Source: Streptomyces montanisoli
GTDB lineage: Bacteria > Actinomycetota > Actinomycetes > Streptomycetales > Streptomycetaceae
Assembly: GCF_017813245.1 (NCBI RefSeq)
Contig: NZ_JAGIQL010000051.1
Span: 1-39,731, forward strand
Reading direction: 5' to 3'
Length of the DNA stretch: 39,731 nucleotides
In this document: piece by piece, positions 21,777 through 28,850 of the stretch
Numbering within the stretch: position 1 is the stretch's first letter
How the letters are laid out: every line of letters starts with the position of its first letter
The notes under the pieces: model-generated
Told to the model about the DNA's origin: nothing
Databases searched by the model: none
What the model saw: the letters and a program-made list of their open reading frames with translations, nothing else
Position numbers and translations under genes: made by a program

Positions 21777-23395
21777 ACGGCGGCCTCCTCGTGGCCGAGC
21801 TCCGCCTGCCCGGCCTGGCCTGCCTGCCCGGCCTGGTCCGCCTGGTCCGCAGCCGGTTCCGCGGTGGGGGCGCCCTTGCGGTCCCGCAGCATCACGGAGA
21901 CCAGCACGGCGCTCGCGGCGCAGATGGCGGTCACCGTCCACAGCACGGTGTGCAGGGCGCCGGTGTAGCTTCCGGTGAGCAGCGACAGCAGTCCTGAGTG
22001 CGCGGCCCCCGTGGTGCCCGCGGCCGCTCCGGCCACGTCACCGCTGATGGCCTGGTCGGCCAGGTGGTGTGCGTCACGGCCCGCCCCGCCGGGGAGCGAC
22101 GCCAGGCCTTCGGCGATCCTGCCACTGGCCGAGTTGAGCAGCACCGCGCTCATCACCGCGATGGCGAACGCCTCACCCGCGAGCCGCATGGTGTTGAACA
22201 TGCCCGCGGCCGCACCCGCCTGCGCGGGCTCGACGGACGTGATCGCCACACCGTCCACAAGTCCGGCCGTCATGCCCATCGCGATGCCCAGCAGGAGCAG
22301 CGGGCCGGCCAGCGCGCCCACCGAGACGTCACGGTCCACGACGGTGAGCCAGGCCGCGCCGACGGCGGCGACGACGAGGCTCAGGCCCAGCACCAGCCGG
22401 GTGGAGACCCCGTGCTTGACGAGCTTGCTCACGATCAGCGGCACGACGAGCACCGGCAGGGTGAGCAGCATCATGGTGGCGCCCGAGGAGTTCGTGCCCA
22501 TGCCGACCACGCCGGTGAAGTACGTCGGGAGCAGCACCAGCAGGCACACGAAGCCGAACGACAGCGCGACGGGGATCAGCGAGACCGCCATGAACCGGCC
22601 CTGACGCAACAGGGAGAGCTGGAACATCGGCTGTTCCTGGCGGAGTTCGACGATGGCGAAGAGGGCCATGAGCACGGCGGAACCGACGAGAAGCAGAAGA
22701 ATCTCCGCGCTGGTCCAGCCCTGCTGCGGGCCCCGCATCACGGCGAGCATGAGGCAGAAGAGGCTGAGGGTGAAGGTGGTCGCACCCGCCCAGTCGACTC
22801 TGGTCGCAGCGGGGTTCCTGGACTCGGGCAGCAGCGGGACGGCGATCAGCACGAGCACCGAGACGATCAGGTGCGAGAGGAACACCGCACGCCAGCCGAA
22901 CGCGTTGACCAGCAGCCCGCCGGTCAGCGGTCCCAGCGCGAGGCCGGCGCCGGCCGACGACCCGAGGATCGCGAACGCCCGTCCCTGCGCGGCGCCTTCG
23001 AACGAGGTCGCGAGGATCGCGGCGCCCGAGGTCATGACGGCGGCGGCGCCGAGGCCCGCCACGGCGCGGCTCGCGTCGAGCACGGCGATGTTCGACGTGA
23101 CCGCGCTGACCAGGGTCGCGGCGGCGAAGAGCGCGGTGCCCACGCCGAACACACGACGGCGTCCCAGCTTGTCCGAGAGGGAGCCGCAGACCAGCATGAA
23201 GCAGGCGAAGGCGAGGTTGTAGGCGTTGACCACCCACTGCAACGGGGCCAGTGAGACGTGCAGGTCCGCGTTGATGTCGGGAAGCGCGACCGAGGCTCCG
23301 GTCAGCGAGGCCGGCAGGACCAGGACGGCGAGGCAGACCGCGATCAGGGTGATGTTCGGGTTGCCGCGCCCGGTGGCCGGTGGGGCCGTGCTCAT
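21773..23395 (-). CDS. DHA2-type MFS drug/metabolite exporter (EmrB/QacA)
   Basis: This is a proton-driven exporter of 540 residues with about 14 membrane helices. ASLTGASVALPDINADLHVS, then LQWVVNAYNLAFACFMLVCG, are the DHA2 signature start. SDKLGRRRVFGVGT is motif A and GAGLALGPLTGGLLV is motif C of antiporters. The C-terminal tail after the last helix is a Gln/Ala/Asp/Gly run from 9-bp repeats. ATG start with GGAAGGA 8 bases upstream. The following monooxygenase overlaps by 4 bases. Export or self-resistance for the product of this locus is the likely job (inference from position). Confidence 0.92.
   Translation of the reverse strand: MSTAPPATGRGNPNITLIAVCLAVLVLPASLTGASVALPDINADLHVSLAPLQWVVNAYNLAFACFMLVCGSLSDKLGRRRVFGVGTALFAAATLVSAVTSNIAVLDASRAVAGLGAAAVMTSGAAILATSFEGAAQGRAFAILGSSAGAGLALGPLTGGLLVNAFGWRAVFLSHLIVSVLVLIAVPLLPESRNPAATRVDWAGATTFTLSLFCLMLAVMRGPQQGWTSAEILLLLVGSAVLMALFAIVELRQEQPMFQLSLLRQGRFMAVSLIPVALSFGFVCLLVLLPTYFTGVVGMGTNSSGATMMLLTLPVLVVPLIVSKLVKHGVSTRLVLGLSLVVAAVGAAWLTVVDRDVSVGALAGPLLLLGIAMGMTAGLVDGVAITSVEPAQAGAAAGMFNTMRLAGEAFAIAVMSAVLLNSASGRIAEGLASLPGGAGRDAHHLADQAISGDVAGAAAGTTGAAHSGLLSLLTGSYTGALHTVLWTVTAICAASAVLVSVMLRDRKGAPTAEPAADQADQAGQAGQAGQAELGHEEAAV
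21804..21848 (-). repeat. Five in-frame 9-bp repeats in the exporter C-terminal tail
   Basis: On the plus strand the units GCCTGCCCG, GCCTGGCCT, GCCTGCCCG, GCCTGGTCC and GCCTGGTCC run head to tail. Read on the minus strand they encode a Gln-Ala-Asp / Gln-Ala-Gly tripeptide series beyond the last membrane helix. Confidence 0.85.
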
Positions 23396-23472
23396 GGGGT
23401 GTGTTCCTTCCGATGTGGGGGATGCGGTGGTACGGGGCTTGGTGTGCGGTGGGCCGGGCGGGGCGGGTACGT

Positions 23473-23490
23473 GCCGCCGCGCCTGGCGGC
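23473..23490 (-). terminator. Hairpin after the odd KAS III gene
   Basis: GCCGCC (23473-23478) and GGCGGC (23485-23490) form a perfect 6-bp stem with a 6-base loop, 3 bases past the stop of the KAS III-like gene. It precedes the 98-base spacer before the exporter. It could partly stop transcription, lowering expression of exporter, monooxygenase and PPOX genes, or protect the 3' end of the upstream message. Confidence 0.45.
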
Positions 23491-23493
23491 TTC

Positions 23494-24528
23494 TCAGGCG
23501 GGCCGTGCGACGACGACGCACGTGAAGCCGAAGCCGCCGCCCGCCGAGACCGCCAGGGCGATCTCGCCGGGAGCGAGCAGTTCCCGCTCCCGGATCGCGG
23601 CGAGGTTGGCCGGCGTGTCACCGGCGCCCAGGTGGCCGGTGAGCGTGCCGAGTTCGACGATCTCCGCCTTGGTGAGGCCTTCGAGCGCCGGGTGGTAGGT
23701 CTCGCGGCGCACCTTGAGCCCCACCCGGGGCAGTGCGAGCAGCTTGACGCGCGGGTCGTCCTGGGCGATCCCCGCCTCGGCGAGGCTGGTGGTCACGACG
23801 GAGCGCAGGGCGGTGTGCACGCCCTGGTAGAAGCCGTCGAGGCCGGCGTCGGTGATGAACGCCTTCTTCGTGCGCCTGACATCGACCCGGCCACTGATCC
23901 AGCGCGCCGCGGGCGTGAACGGGTCACGGCCGCGGTGCAGTCCCTCGGCGGACGACACGGCGGCGCTCGCCATGCCGAGCAGCGTGAACTCGTCTGCGTC
24001 ATCGTCGCGTTCGTGCAGGAGCATGGCGGTGGCCCCGTCACCGTAGAAGACGCCGTAGTCGCCCGCCCAGCGGTCGAAGCCCTCGTCGGGGAAGCGGTCA
24101 GCCGTGGTGACCAGCGCGGTGCGGGCCGACGCGTCGGCCATCAACCGGGCAGCCGCCGCCTCCAGAGCGGTCCCGCCGCCGTTGCACATCACCTGGATGC
24201 CGAGCGGGACGCCCCGGACCGCGCCCACCCGGTCGGCGACGTAGTGTGCGGGCGACCAGAAGTCGTGGCCCTGGTGATGGATCCAGGCGTGCGCGGTGAA
24301 CCCGAGATCCTGGCCGTGCCACTGCGCTGCCGCCAGCGCCGCCCGGGCTGCTTCCACCGCCATGTCCGGCGCCGACACGTCGTCCGCGACCGGCACCTGG
24401 GTGACACCGACCTCGGCCACGTCGTCGGGGCTGGTCCTGCCGCGCGCGACGGCGTCCGCGGCACTCTCCACGGTCTCGGGCAGCCAGCTCCTTACGGCCC
24501 TGATGCCAAGGCCCCTACCGAGTTTCAC
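23494..24528 (-). CDS. KAS III-like protein with altered active site
   Basis: This is a thiolase-fold protein of 344 residues. GIQVMCNGGGTALEAA has the nucleophilic Cys, and GDYGVFYGDGATAMLLHERD and the terminal SAGGGFGFTCVV are KAS III features. The two other catalytic motifs of FabH are absent: the His-Gln-Ala stretch is replaced by KLLALPRVGLKVRR, and the Gly-Asn-Thr loop reads LTGHLGAGDTPANL. This pattern resembles the DpsC/CerJ-like subgroup, which can act as acyl transferases or starter-selecting enzymes rather than decarboxylative condensers (family knowledge). A GTG start follows the HAD phosphatase stop by 3 bases. It may move an acyl group onto a hydroxyl or onto the pathway ACP (inference). 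Confidence 0.85.
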   Translation of the reverse strand: MKLGRGLGIRAVRSWLPETVESAADAVARGRTSPDDVAEVGVTQVPVADDVSAPDMAVEAARAALAAAQWHGQDLGFTAHAWIHHQGHDFWSPAHYVADRVGAVRGVPLGIQVMCNGGGTALEAAAARLMADASARTALVTTADRFPDEGFDRWAGDYGVFYGDGATAMLLHERDDDADEFTLLGMASAAVSSAEGLHRGRDPFTPAARWISGRVDVRRTKKAFITDAGLDGFYQGVHTALRSVVTTSLAEAGIAQDDPRVKLLALPRVGLKVRRETYHPALEGLTKAEIVELGTLTGHLGAGDTPANLAAIRERELLAPGEIALAVSAGGGFGFTCVVVARPA

Positions 24529-24531
24529 GAC

Positions 24532-25215
24532 TCAAGCTCCCTCATGGATCGGTTCGGCGGGTACGGCCTGTCGCAGCCGGGTCCAGCCGAAGCGAGTGGC
24601 GTTCTCGACGAGTTCGGGGGCGTCACCGACCACGCCCGCGCTGCCCACGCTCCGCAGCAGCGGCAGGTCCGACGGGTGGTCCCCGTACGCGAAGCAGTCC
24701 TGCGGCCGGGCACCGGCCTGCCGCATCAGGGCGCGGGCGGCGGCCGCCTTGCGCTCCCCGATCATCGGGGCGCCGGGCACGCGTCCCGTGTAGCGTCCCG
24801 CGGCGGTCTCCGGCTCGGTGCACAGCACGTGGCTCGCGCCCAGGTGCGCGGCGATGGGGTCGAGGCAGGCCCGGAACGAGCCGGAGACCAGGACGATCGC
24901 GGCGCCCCGCGCACGCAGCCCGGTCAGCTCCGCCACGACCTCGCCGTGGAAGAAGCCGGGGCGGGCCGCGTGGGTGCCGAACCACTCGCGGCCACTGCGG
25001 GCCACTGATTCCTGCGACATGCCCGCGTAAGCGCGGTAGTAGAGCCGGTTGGTGCGCTCGCGTGGCACACCGTCAGCGGCCATGGCCGCGAGCCGGCCGA
25101 CGACCTCCTGGTAGCGGACCGGGTCGGCCAGGTGGAAGTCGAGGAAGGAGAACATGCTCTTGACGTCGATGAGTGTCTCGTCGACGTCGAAGAACGCGAA
25201 GCGTGCGGCGCCCAT
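24532..25215 (-). CDS. HAD-IB family phosphatase (SerB-like)
   Basis: This is a HAD-superfamily hydrolase of 227 residues with an alpha-helical C1 cap. FAFFDVDETLIDVKSMFSF has the nucleophile and acid Asp pair of motif I. AAIVLVSGSFRACLDPIA has the motif II Ser, GERKAAAARALM the motif III Lys and CFAYGDHPSDLPLL the motif IV acids. Members remove phosphate from small metabolites. ATG start 4 bases after the aldo-keto reductase stop. In A-factor- and methylenomycin-furan-type pathways a phosphatase of this kind removes the phosphate left from dihydroxyacetone phosphate after the AfsA step; that is the proposed role here (inference). Confidence 0.9.
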   Translation of the reverse strand: MGAARFAFFDVDETLIDVKSMFSFLDFHLADPVRYQEVVGRLAAMAADGVPRERTNRLYYRAYAGMSQESVARSGREWFGTHAARPGFFHGEVVAELTGLRARGAAIVLVSGSFRACLDPIAAHLGASHVLCTEPETAAGRYTGRVPGAPMIGERKAAAARALMRQAGARPQDCFAYGDHPSDLPLLRSVGSAGVVGDAPELVENATRFGWTRLRQAVPAEPIHEGA

Positions 25216-25219
25216 CCGG

Positions 25220-26185
25220 TCAGTACCTGCTTCCCTGCGCGGCGGGCAGCGCGTCGAGTTCGGCCAGGTCCTGGCCGGTGAGCACCAGATCGGCCGAGGC
25301 CACGTTCTCGCGCAGGTAGCGGGGGTCCTTCGTGCCGGGGATGGGCACGACGCGCTCGCCCTGCGCCAGGGTCCAGGCGATGGCGACCTGGGCAGGGGTG
25401 GCCGACCGCCGGTCGGCGACCTCGCGGATCACGTCCACGATCCGCTGGTTGGCCTCCATCGCGGAACGGTGGAAACGGGGGCTCGCGGCCCGGAAGTCCG
25501 TCTCCTCGAACTGGCTGGAGTGCAGGGTGCCGGTGAGGAATCCGCGGCCGAGGGGCGCGAACGGGACGAAGCTCGCCCCCACGTCCTCGCACCACCGCAC
25601 CATGGAGTGGGGCCCGCCCTCGAGCGCGTCGCGCGTCCAGAGCGAGAGCTCGGACTGGACGGCGGTCACCGGGTGGATGCTGTGCGCCTCGGCCGCCTGT
25701 CCGACAGTGGGTTCCGAAAGGCCCAGGTAGCGCACCTTCCCCTGGTCGACGAGGTCGGCCATCGCGCCCCACGTGTCGGCGAGCGGCACCGCTGGGTCGA
25801 TCCGGTGGACGTAGTAGAGGTCGATGACATCGACGCCGAGCCGCCGCAGGCTGGCCTCGACGGCCGAGCGCAGGTAGCCGGGCGAGTTGTCGCGGTGGGC
25901 CGAACGCGCCTGGAGGTCCTCAAGCACGATGCCGAACTTCGTGGCGACGAGCGCGTCGTCGCGCCTGCCCGCGATGGCCTTGCCCACCAGCGACTCGTTG
26001 TGGCCACCGCCGTAGAGGTCCGCCGTGTCGAGCATGTTCACCCCGAGGTCGAGCGCCTCGTTGATGACACGGACGGAACGGGCGTCGTCGCGTGCGGACT
26101 CCTGGTAGAGCCAGCTCATGCCCATGCACCCGAGGCCGACGCTGCCCGTCTTGAGTGTTGTGTTGCCCAGTTCTCTCAGGCGCAC
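25220..26185 (-). CDS. Aldo/keto reductase
   Basis: This is an NADPH-dependent carbonyl reductase with an AKR (beta/alpha)8 barrel, 321 residues. The tetrad is visible: Asp in MLDTADLYGGGHNE with Tyr following, Lys in LVATKFGIV and His in DLYYVHRID. GLSEPTVGQAAEAHSIHPV is a family strand, and VVPIPGTKDPRYLRENVAS is the NADPH-binding end. GTG start with GAGGAGG about 9 bases upstream, just after the 17-bp repeat array. It is followed within 4 bases by the phosphatase. It could reduce the beta-keto group or ring carbonyl of the pathway intermediate (inference). Confidence 0.92.
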   Translation of the reverse strand: MRLRELGNTTLKTGSVGLGCMGMSWLYQESARDDARSVRVINEALDLGVNMLDTADLYGGGHNESLVGKAIAGRRDDALVATKFGIVLEDLQARSAHRDNSPGYLRSAVEASLRRLGVDVIDLYYVHRIDPAVPLADTWGAMADLVDQGKVRYLGLSEPTVGQAAEAHSIHPVTAVQSELSLWTRDALEGGPHSMVRWCEDVGASFVPFAPLGRGFLTGTLHSSQFEETDFRAASPRFHRSAMEANQRIVDVIREVADRRSATPAQVAIAWTLAQGERVVPIPGTKDPRYLRENVASADLVLTGQDLAELDALPAAQGSRY

Positions 26186-26202
26186 CTTCTGTGCCTCCTC
26201 TT

Positions 26203-26270
26203 CGTGTGTCTGCCGGTTTCGTGTGACTGCCGGCTTCGTGTACCGGCCGGTTTCGTGTGTCCGCCGGTGG
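26203..26270. repeat. Four 17-bp tandem repeats between KAS II and aldo-keto reductase
   Basis: Units at 26203-26219, 26220-26236, 26237-26253 and 26254-26270 are head to tail. On the minus strand the consensus is AAACCGGCAGACACACG, and the second unit in transcription order holds the palindrome ACCGGCCGGT. The array fills almost the whole 88-base spacer and ends about 18 bases before the reductase start. The unit is not a multiple of three, unlike the coding repeats here, and it lies only in non-coding DNA. A repeated operator or an RNA element is possible. Confidence 0.8.
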
Positions 26271-26273
26271 TTG

Positions 26274-27512
26274 TCACGCCGCCGCGAGGACGAGCGCCGC
26301 GTTGTGCCCGCCGAAGCCGAGCGACGTGCTGACCGCGATCTCCATCTCGGCCCGCCTGGCCTCCCCCGACACCACGTCGATGTCGATCTCGGGGTCGAGC
26401 CGCGTGAGGTTGGCCGTCGGGGGTACCACCGAGTGGCGCAGTGCCAGCGCGGCGAAGCCGGCCTCGACCGCGCCCGCCGCGGCGAGCGGGTGGCCGGTGA
26501 CCCCCTTCGTCGACGTGACGAGCGGGCGTTCGCCGAGCACGCGGCGCAGCACCCGGCTCTCGGTGACGTCGTTCAACGGGGTCGATGTGCCATGGGCGTT
26601 GACGTGGTCCACGGCGTCGGGCGCGATCCCCGCGTCGGCCAGCGCGGCCCGCAGGGCGCGCTCCATCCCGGCGCCGCTCGGGTCGGGCGCCGTCGCGTGG
26701 TAGGCGTCCGACGAGGAGCCGAAACCCACCACGTGGGCGTACGGGCGTGCTCCGCGCGCGCGGGCGTCCTCCGGCCGTTCGAGCACGAGCATCCCCGCGC
26801 CCTCGGCGGCGACGAAGCCGTCGCGCGCCGCGTCGAACGGCCGCGACGCGGCCGCCGGGTCGTCGGTGCGCCCGGAGAGGCCGCCCATGCGCTGCAGCCC
26901 GGTGATGGCCGCCGGGGTCAGCGCCGATTCGGTGCCGCCGGCCAGCACGATGTCGCAGGCGCCGCCGCGCAGCAGGTCCCTGGCCAGGCCGATCGCCGTC
27001 GTACCCGACGCGCATGCGGTCGCGGTGACCATGCTGGGGCCGCGGGCACCGACGTCGATCGCCACGTATCCGGCGACCATGTTCGGCATGCCCATGGGGA
27101 TCGTCAGGGGTGAGACGCTCTTCGGTCCGTCCTCGAGCAGCCTGCGGTGCTGCTGTTCCCAAGTAGCCGTGCCGCCGAGCGAGTTGCCCACGATCACACC
27201 GACCCGGGTGCCGTCCCAGGTCTCCGGGTCGAGTCCGGCGTCCGTCACCGCCTGGCGCGCGGCCACGATCGCGAGCTGGGTGAAGCGGTCGAGCCGCCAG
27301 GCAGCGGCGGGTCCCAGCAGCGCGGCCGCGTCGAAGCCGGGCACGCGGCACGAGAAGTCGACGGCCAGCCCGGCGAGTTCGGGGTCGCGCGTGGCGGTCG
27401 AGCGTCCGGTCATGACCGTTGCCCAGGCAGCGGCCGCGTCGGCGCCCGCGGCGGTGACGAGGCCGAGGCCCGTGATCGCGACGCCCGAGTGCTCCCGGGG
27501 TGACGGGTTCAC
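26274..27512 (-). CDS. Beta-ketoacyl-ACP synthase II (FabF-type)
   Basis: This is a condensing enzyme that extends an acyl chain on ACP by two carbons from malonyl-ACP, 412 residues. The full Cys-His-His set is present: VTATACASGTTAIGLA (Cys near residue 167), VDHVNAHGTSTPLND and TSTKGVTGHPLAAAGAVEAG. The Phe-gate and C-terminal glycine loop TSLGFGGHNAALVLA are intact, so it is predicted to be active. The GTG start overlaps the ACP stop by 4 bases. No separate acyltransferase, ketoreductase or dehydratase of the polyketide type is in the locus, so extender loading must come from primary metabolism and the product may keep its keto groups (inference). Confidence 0.94.
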   Translation of the reverse strand: MNPSPREHSGVAITGLGLVTAAGADAAAAWATVMTGRSTATRDPELAGLAVDFSCRVPGFDAAALLGPAAAWRLDRFTQLAIVAARQAVTDAGLDPETWDGTRVGVIVGNSLGGTATWEQQHRRLLEDGPKSVSPLTIPMGMPNMVAGYVAIDVGARGPSMVTATACASGTTAIGLARDLLRGGACDIVLAGGTESALTPAAITGLQRMGGLSGRTDDPAAASRPFDAARDGFVAAEGAGMLVLERPEDARARGARPYAHVVGFGSSSDAYHATAPDPSGAGMERALRAALADAGIAPDAVDHVNAHGTSTPLNDVTESRVLRRVLGERPLVTSTKGVTGHPLAAAGAVEAGFAALALRHSVVPPTANLTRLDPEIDIDVVSGEARRAEMEIAVSTSLGFGGHNAALVLAAA

Positions 27513-27748
27513 GCGCGCACGCCCTGGGAGTCGATCAGTTCGACGGTCTCGCCGATGGTCGTCCCGCCCTGGAGGAGGTCGTCGCCGAGCGAGATGTCCA
27601 GCTCCTTGTTGAGGAGCATGGTCAGCTCTATCAGCGCGAGCGAGTCCAGCGCGAGATCCTTGTACGCGGCCGTCGGCACGACCTTCTCGGCGGGCACGCC
27701 GAGCTTCGTGACGAGCAGGCCGGCCAGCGTCTCCTGTGCAGCACTCAT
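27509..27748 (-). CDS. Acyl carrier protein
   Basis: This is a 79-residue ACP. KDLALDSLALIELTMLLNKE carries the phosphopantetheine-accepting Ser36, and the four-helix pattern with a C-terminal GETVELIDSQG is normal. ATG start with AAGGA 6-7 bases upstream; an earlier in-frame start 11 codons upstream lacks this site. It is coupled to KAS II by a 4-base overlap and stands between the two condensing enzymes. A pantetheinyl transferase is not in the window. It would hold the growing acyl chain of the pathway. Confidence 0.93.
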   Translation of the reverse strand: MSAAQETLAGLLVTKLGVPAEKVVPTAAYKDLALDSLALIELTMLLNKELDISLGDDLLQGGTTIGETVELIDSQGVRA

Positions 27749-27778
27749 GTTCTTTCCTTCACTCGCTTTCGCAACGGT

Positions 27779-27807
27779 CACGTGCGGGTTCGCGCGCCGC
27801 GCACGTG
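27779..27807 (-). terminator. Hairpin between FabH-type gene and ACP gene
   Basis: CACGTGCG (27779-27786) and CGCACGTG (27800-27807) form an 8-bp stem, extendable by a bulged GG/CC pair, within the 79-base spacer. It lies 20 bases after the KAS III stop and about 30 bases before the ACP start. It could act as an attenuator or message-processing site. Confidence 0.4.
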
Positions 27808-27827
27808 CGGAATGTTCGAGGTGGTGG

Positions 27828-28850
27828 TCACGGCTTCGGGGCCGGCAGCGGTTCGGCGGACAACCGGGGAAGCTCCAGCGCCGCCGCTCCCCAGGTCAGC
27901 CCGCCGCCGAACGCGCACAGCAGCACCCGGTCGCCGGGGGCCATCTCGCCGGAGTGCACGGCATCGGTCAGCGCCAGCGGTATCGAGGCGGCGACCGTGT
28001 TGCCGACCCGGTCCAGGTTCACCACCAACCTGTCCTGCGGCAGGCCGAGTTCGCTGCCGACGGCGGCCAGTATCCGGGAGTTCGCCTGATGTGCGACCAC
28101 CCGGTCGACGCTCTCGACGGGCCAGCCGACGCGCTGGGTCAGAGCCCGGCAGGACTCGCTCATGCGCGTCACCGCGTTGCGGAACACCGAGCGCCCCTGC
28201 ATCCGGAAGAAGCGGCCCTCCGCGTCGGGCAGGCCGTTGGAGCGGTGTTCGGACCCGCCACCGGGCACGGTGATCAGATCGGCCTGCGAGCCGTCGCTGC
28301 CCAGATCGAATCCGAGCACGGCGCCGGGCTCCCGTGCTGTCCCCGCGCGCAGCACGACGGCCCCGGCGCCGTCTCCGAAGATCGCCCTGGTGGTGCGGTC
28401 CCCGGGGTCGAGGATGGTGGAGAACGTGTCCGCGCCGATCACCAGCGCGCTGCCGGCGACACCGGCGCTGATCATGCTCGCCGCGCTCGCCAGGGCGTAG
28501 AGGAACCCCGTGCACACGGCCCCCACGTCGAACGCCGGTATCTCGCCGAGCCCCAGCGCGGCGGCGACCTCGGGCGCCGTGGCGGGGCAGGGGTGGTCGG
28601 GTGTGGTCGTCGCGAGCACCAGCAGGTCAACCGACGCGGTCCCGGCCGATGCCAGGGCGCGCCTGCCTGCCTCGACGGCGAGTCCTGAGGTGGACAGGCC
28701 GGGCGTGACCACGAACCGCTGCCGTATCCCGGTGCGGCTGGTGATCCACTCGTCGGACGTGTCGAGCTGCGCCGCGAGGTCGTCGTTGGTCACCAGGCGC
28801 GGCGGCAGCCAGCCGCCGACCCCCGACAGCACCGCCGTACGTCCGCTCAC
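27828..28850 (-). CDS. Beta-ketoacyl-ACP synthase III (FabH-type)
   Basis: This is a priming condensing enzyme of 340 residues that joins an acyl-CoA starter to malonyl-ACP. The Cys-His-Asn triad is intact: DVGAVCTGFLYALASA (C113), RVVAHQANSRILAAVG and LDRVGNTVAASIPLALTD. The N-terminus SDEWITSRTGIRQR is the standard CoA/ACP-binding Arg-Thr-Gly region. The GTG start overlaps the AfsA-like stop by 4 bases. It supplies the first beta-ketoacyl unit for the ACP and KAS II downstream. It differs from primary-metabolism FabH only in context, sitting beside an AfsA homologue. Confidence 0.94.
   Translation of the reverse strand: MSGRTAVLSGVGGWLPPRLVTNDDLAAQLDTSDEWITSRTGIRQRFVVTPGLSTSGLAVEAGRRALASAGTASVDLLVLATTTPDHPCPATAPEVAAALGLGEIPAFDVGAVCTGFLYALASAASMISAGVAGSALVIGADTFSTILDPGDRTTRAIFGDGAGAVVLRAGTAREPGAVLGFDLGSDGSQADLITVPGGGSEHRSNGLPDAEGRFFRMQGRSVFRNAVTRMSESCRALTQRVGWPVESVDRVVAHQANSRILAAVGSELGLPQDRLVVNLDRVGNTVAASIPLALTDAVHSGEMAPGDRVLLCAFGGGLTWGAAALELPRLSAEPLPAPKP

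Noticed and set aside
26203..26270. Possible CRISPR array
   Set aside because: The units abut without spacers, are only 17 bp, and no cas gene is present; it is a plain tandem repeat.
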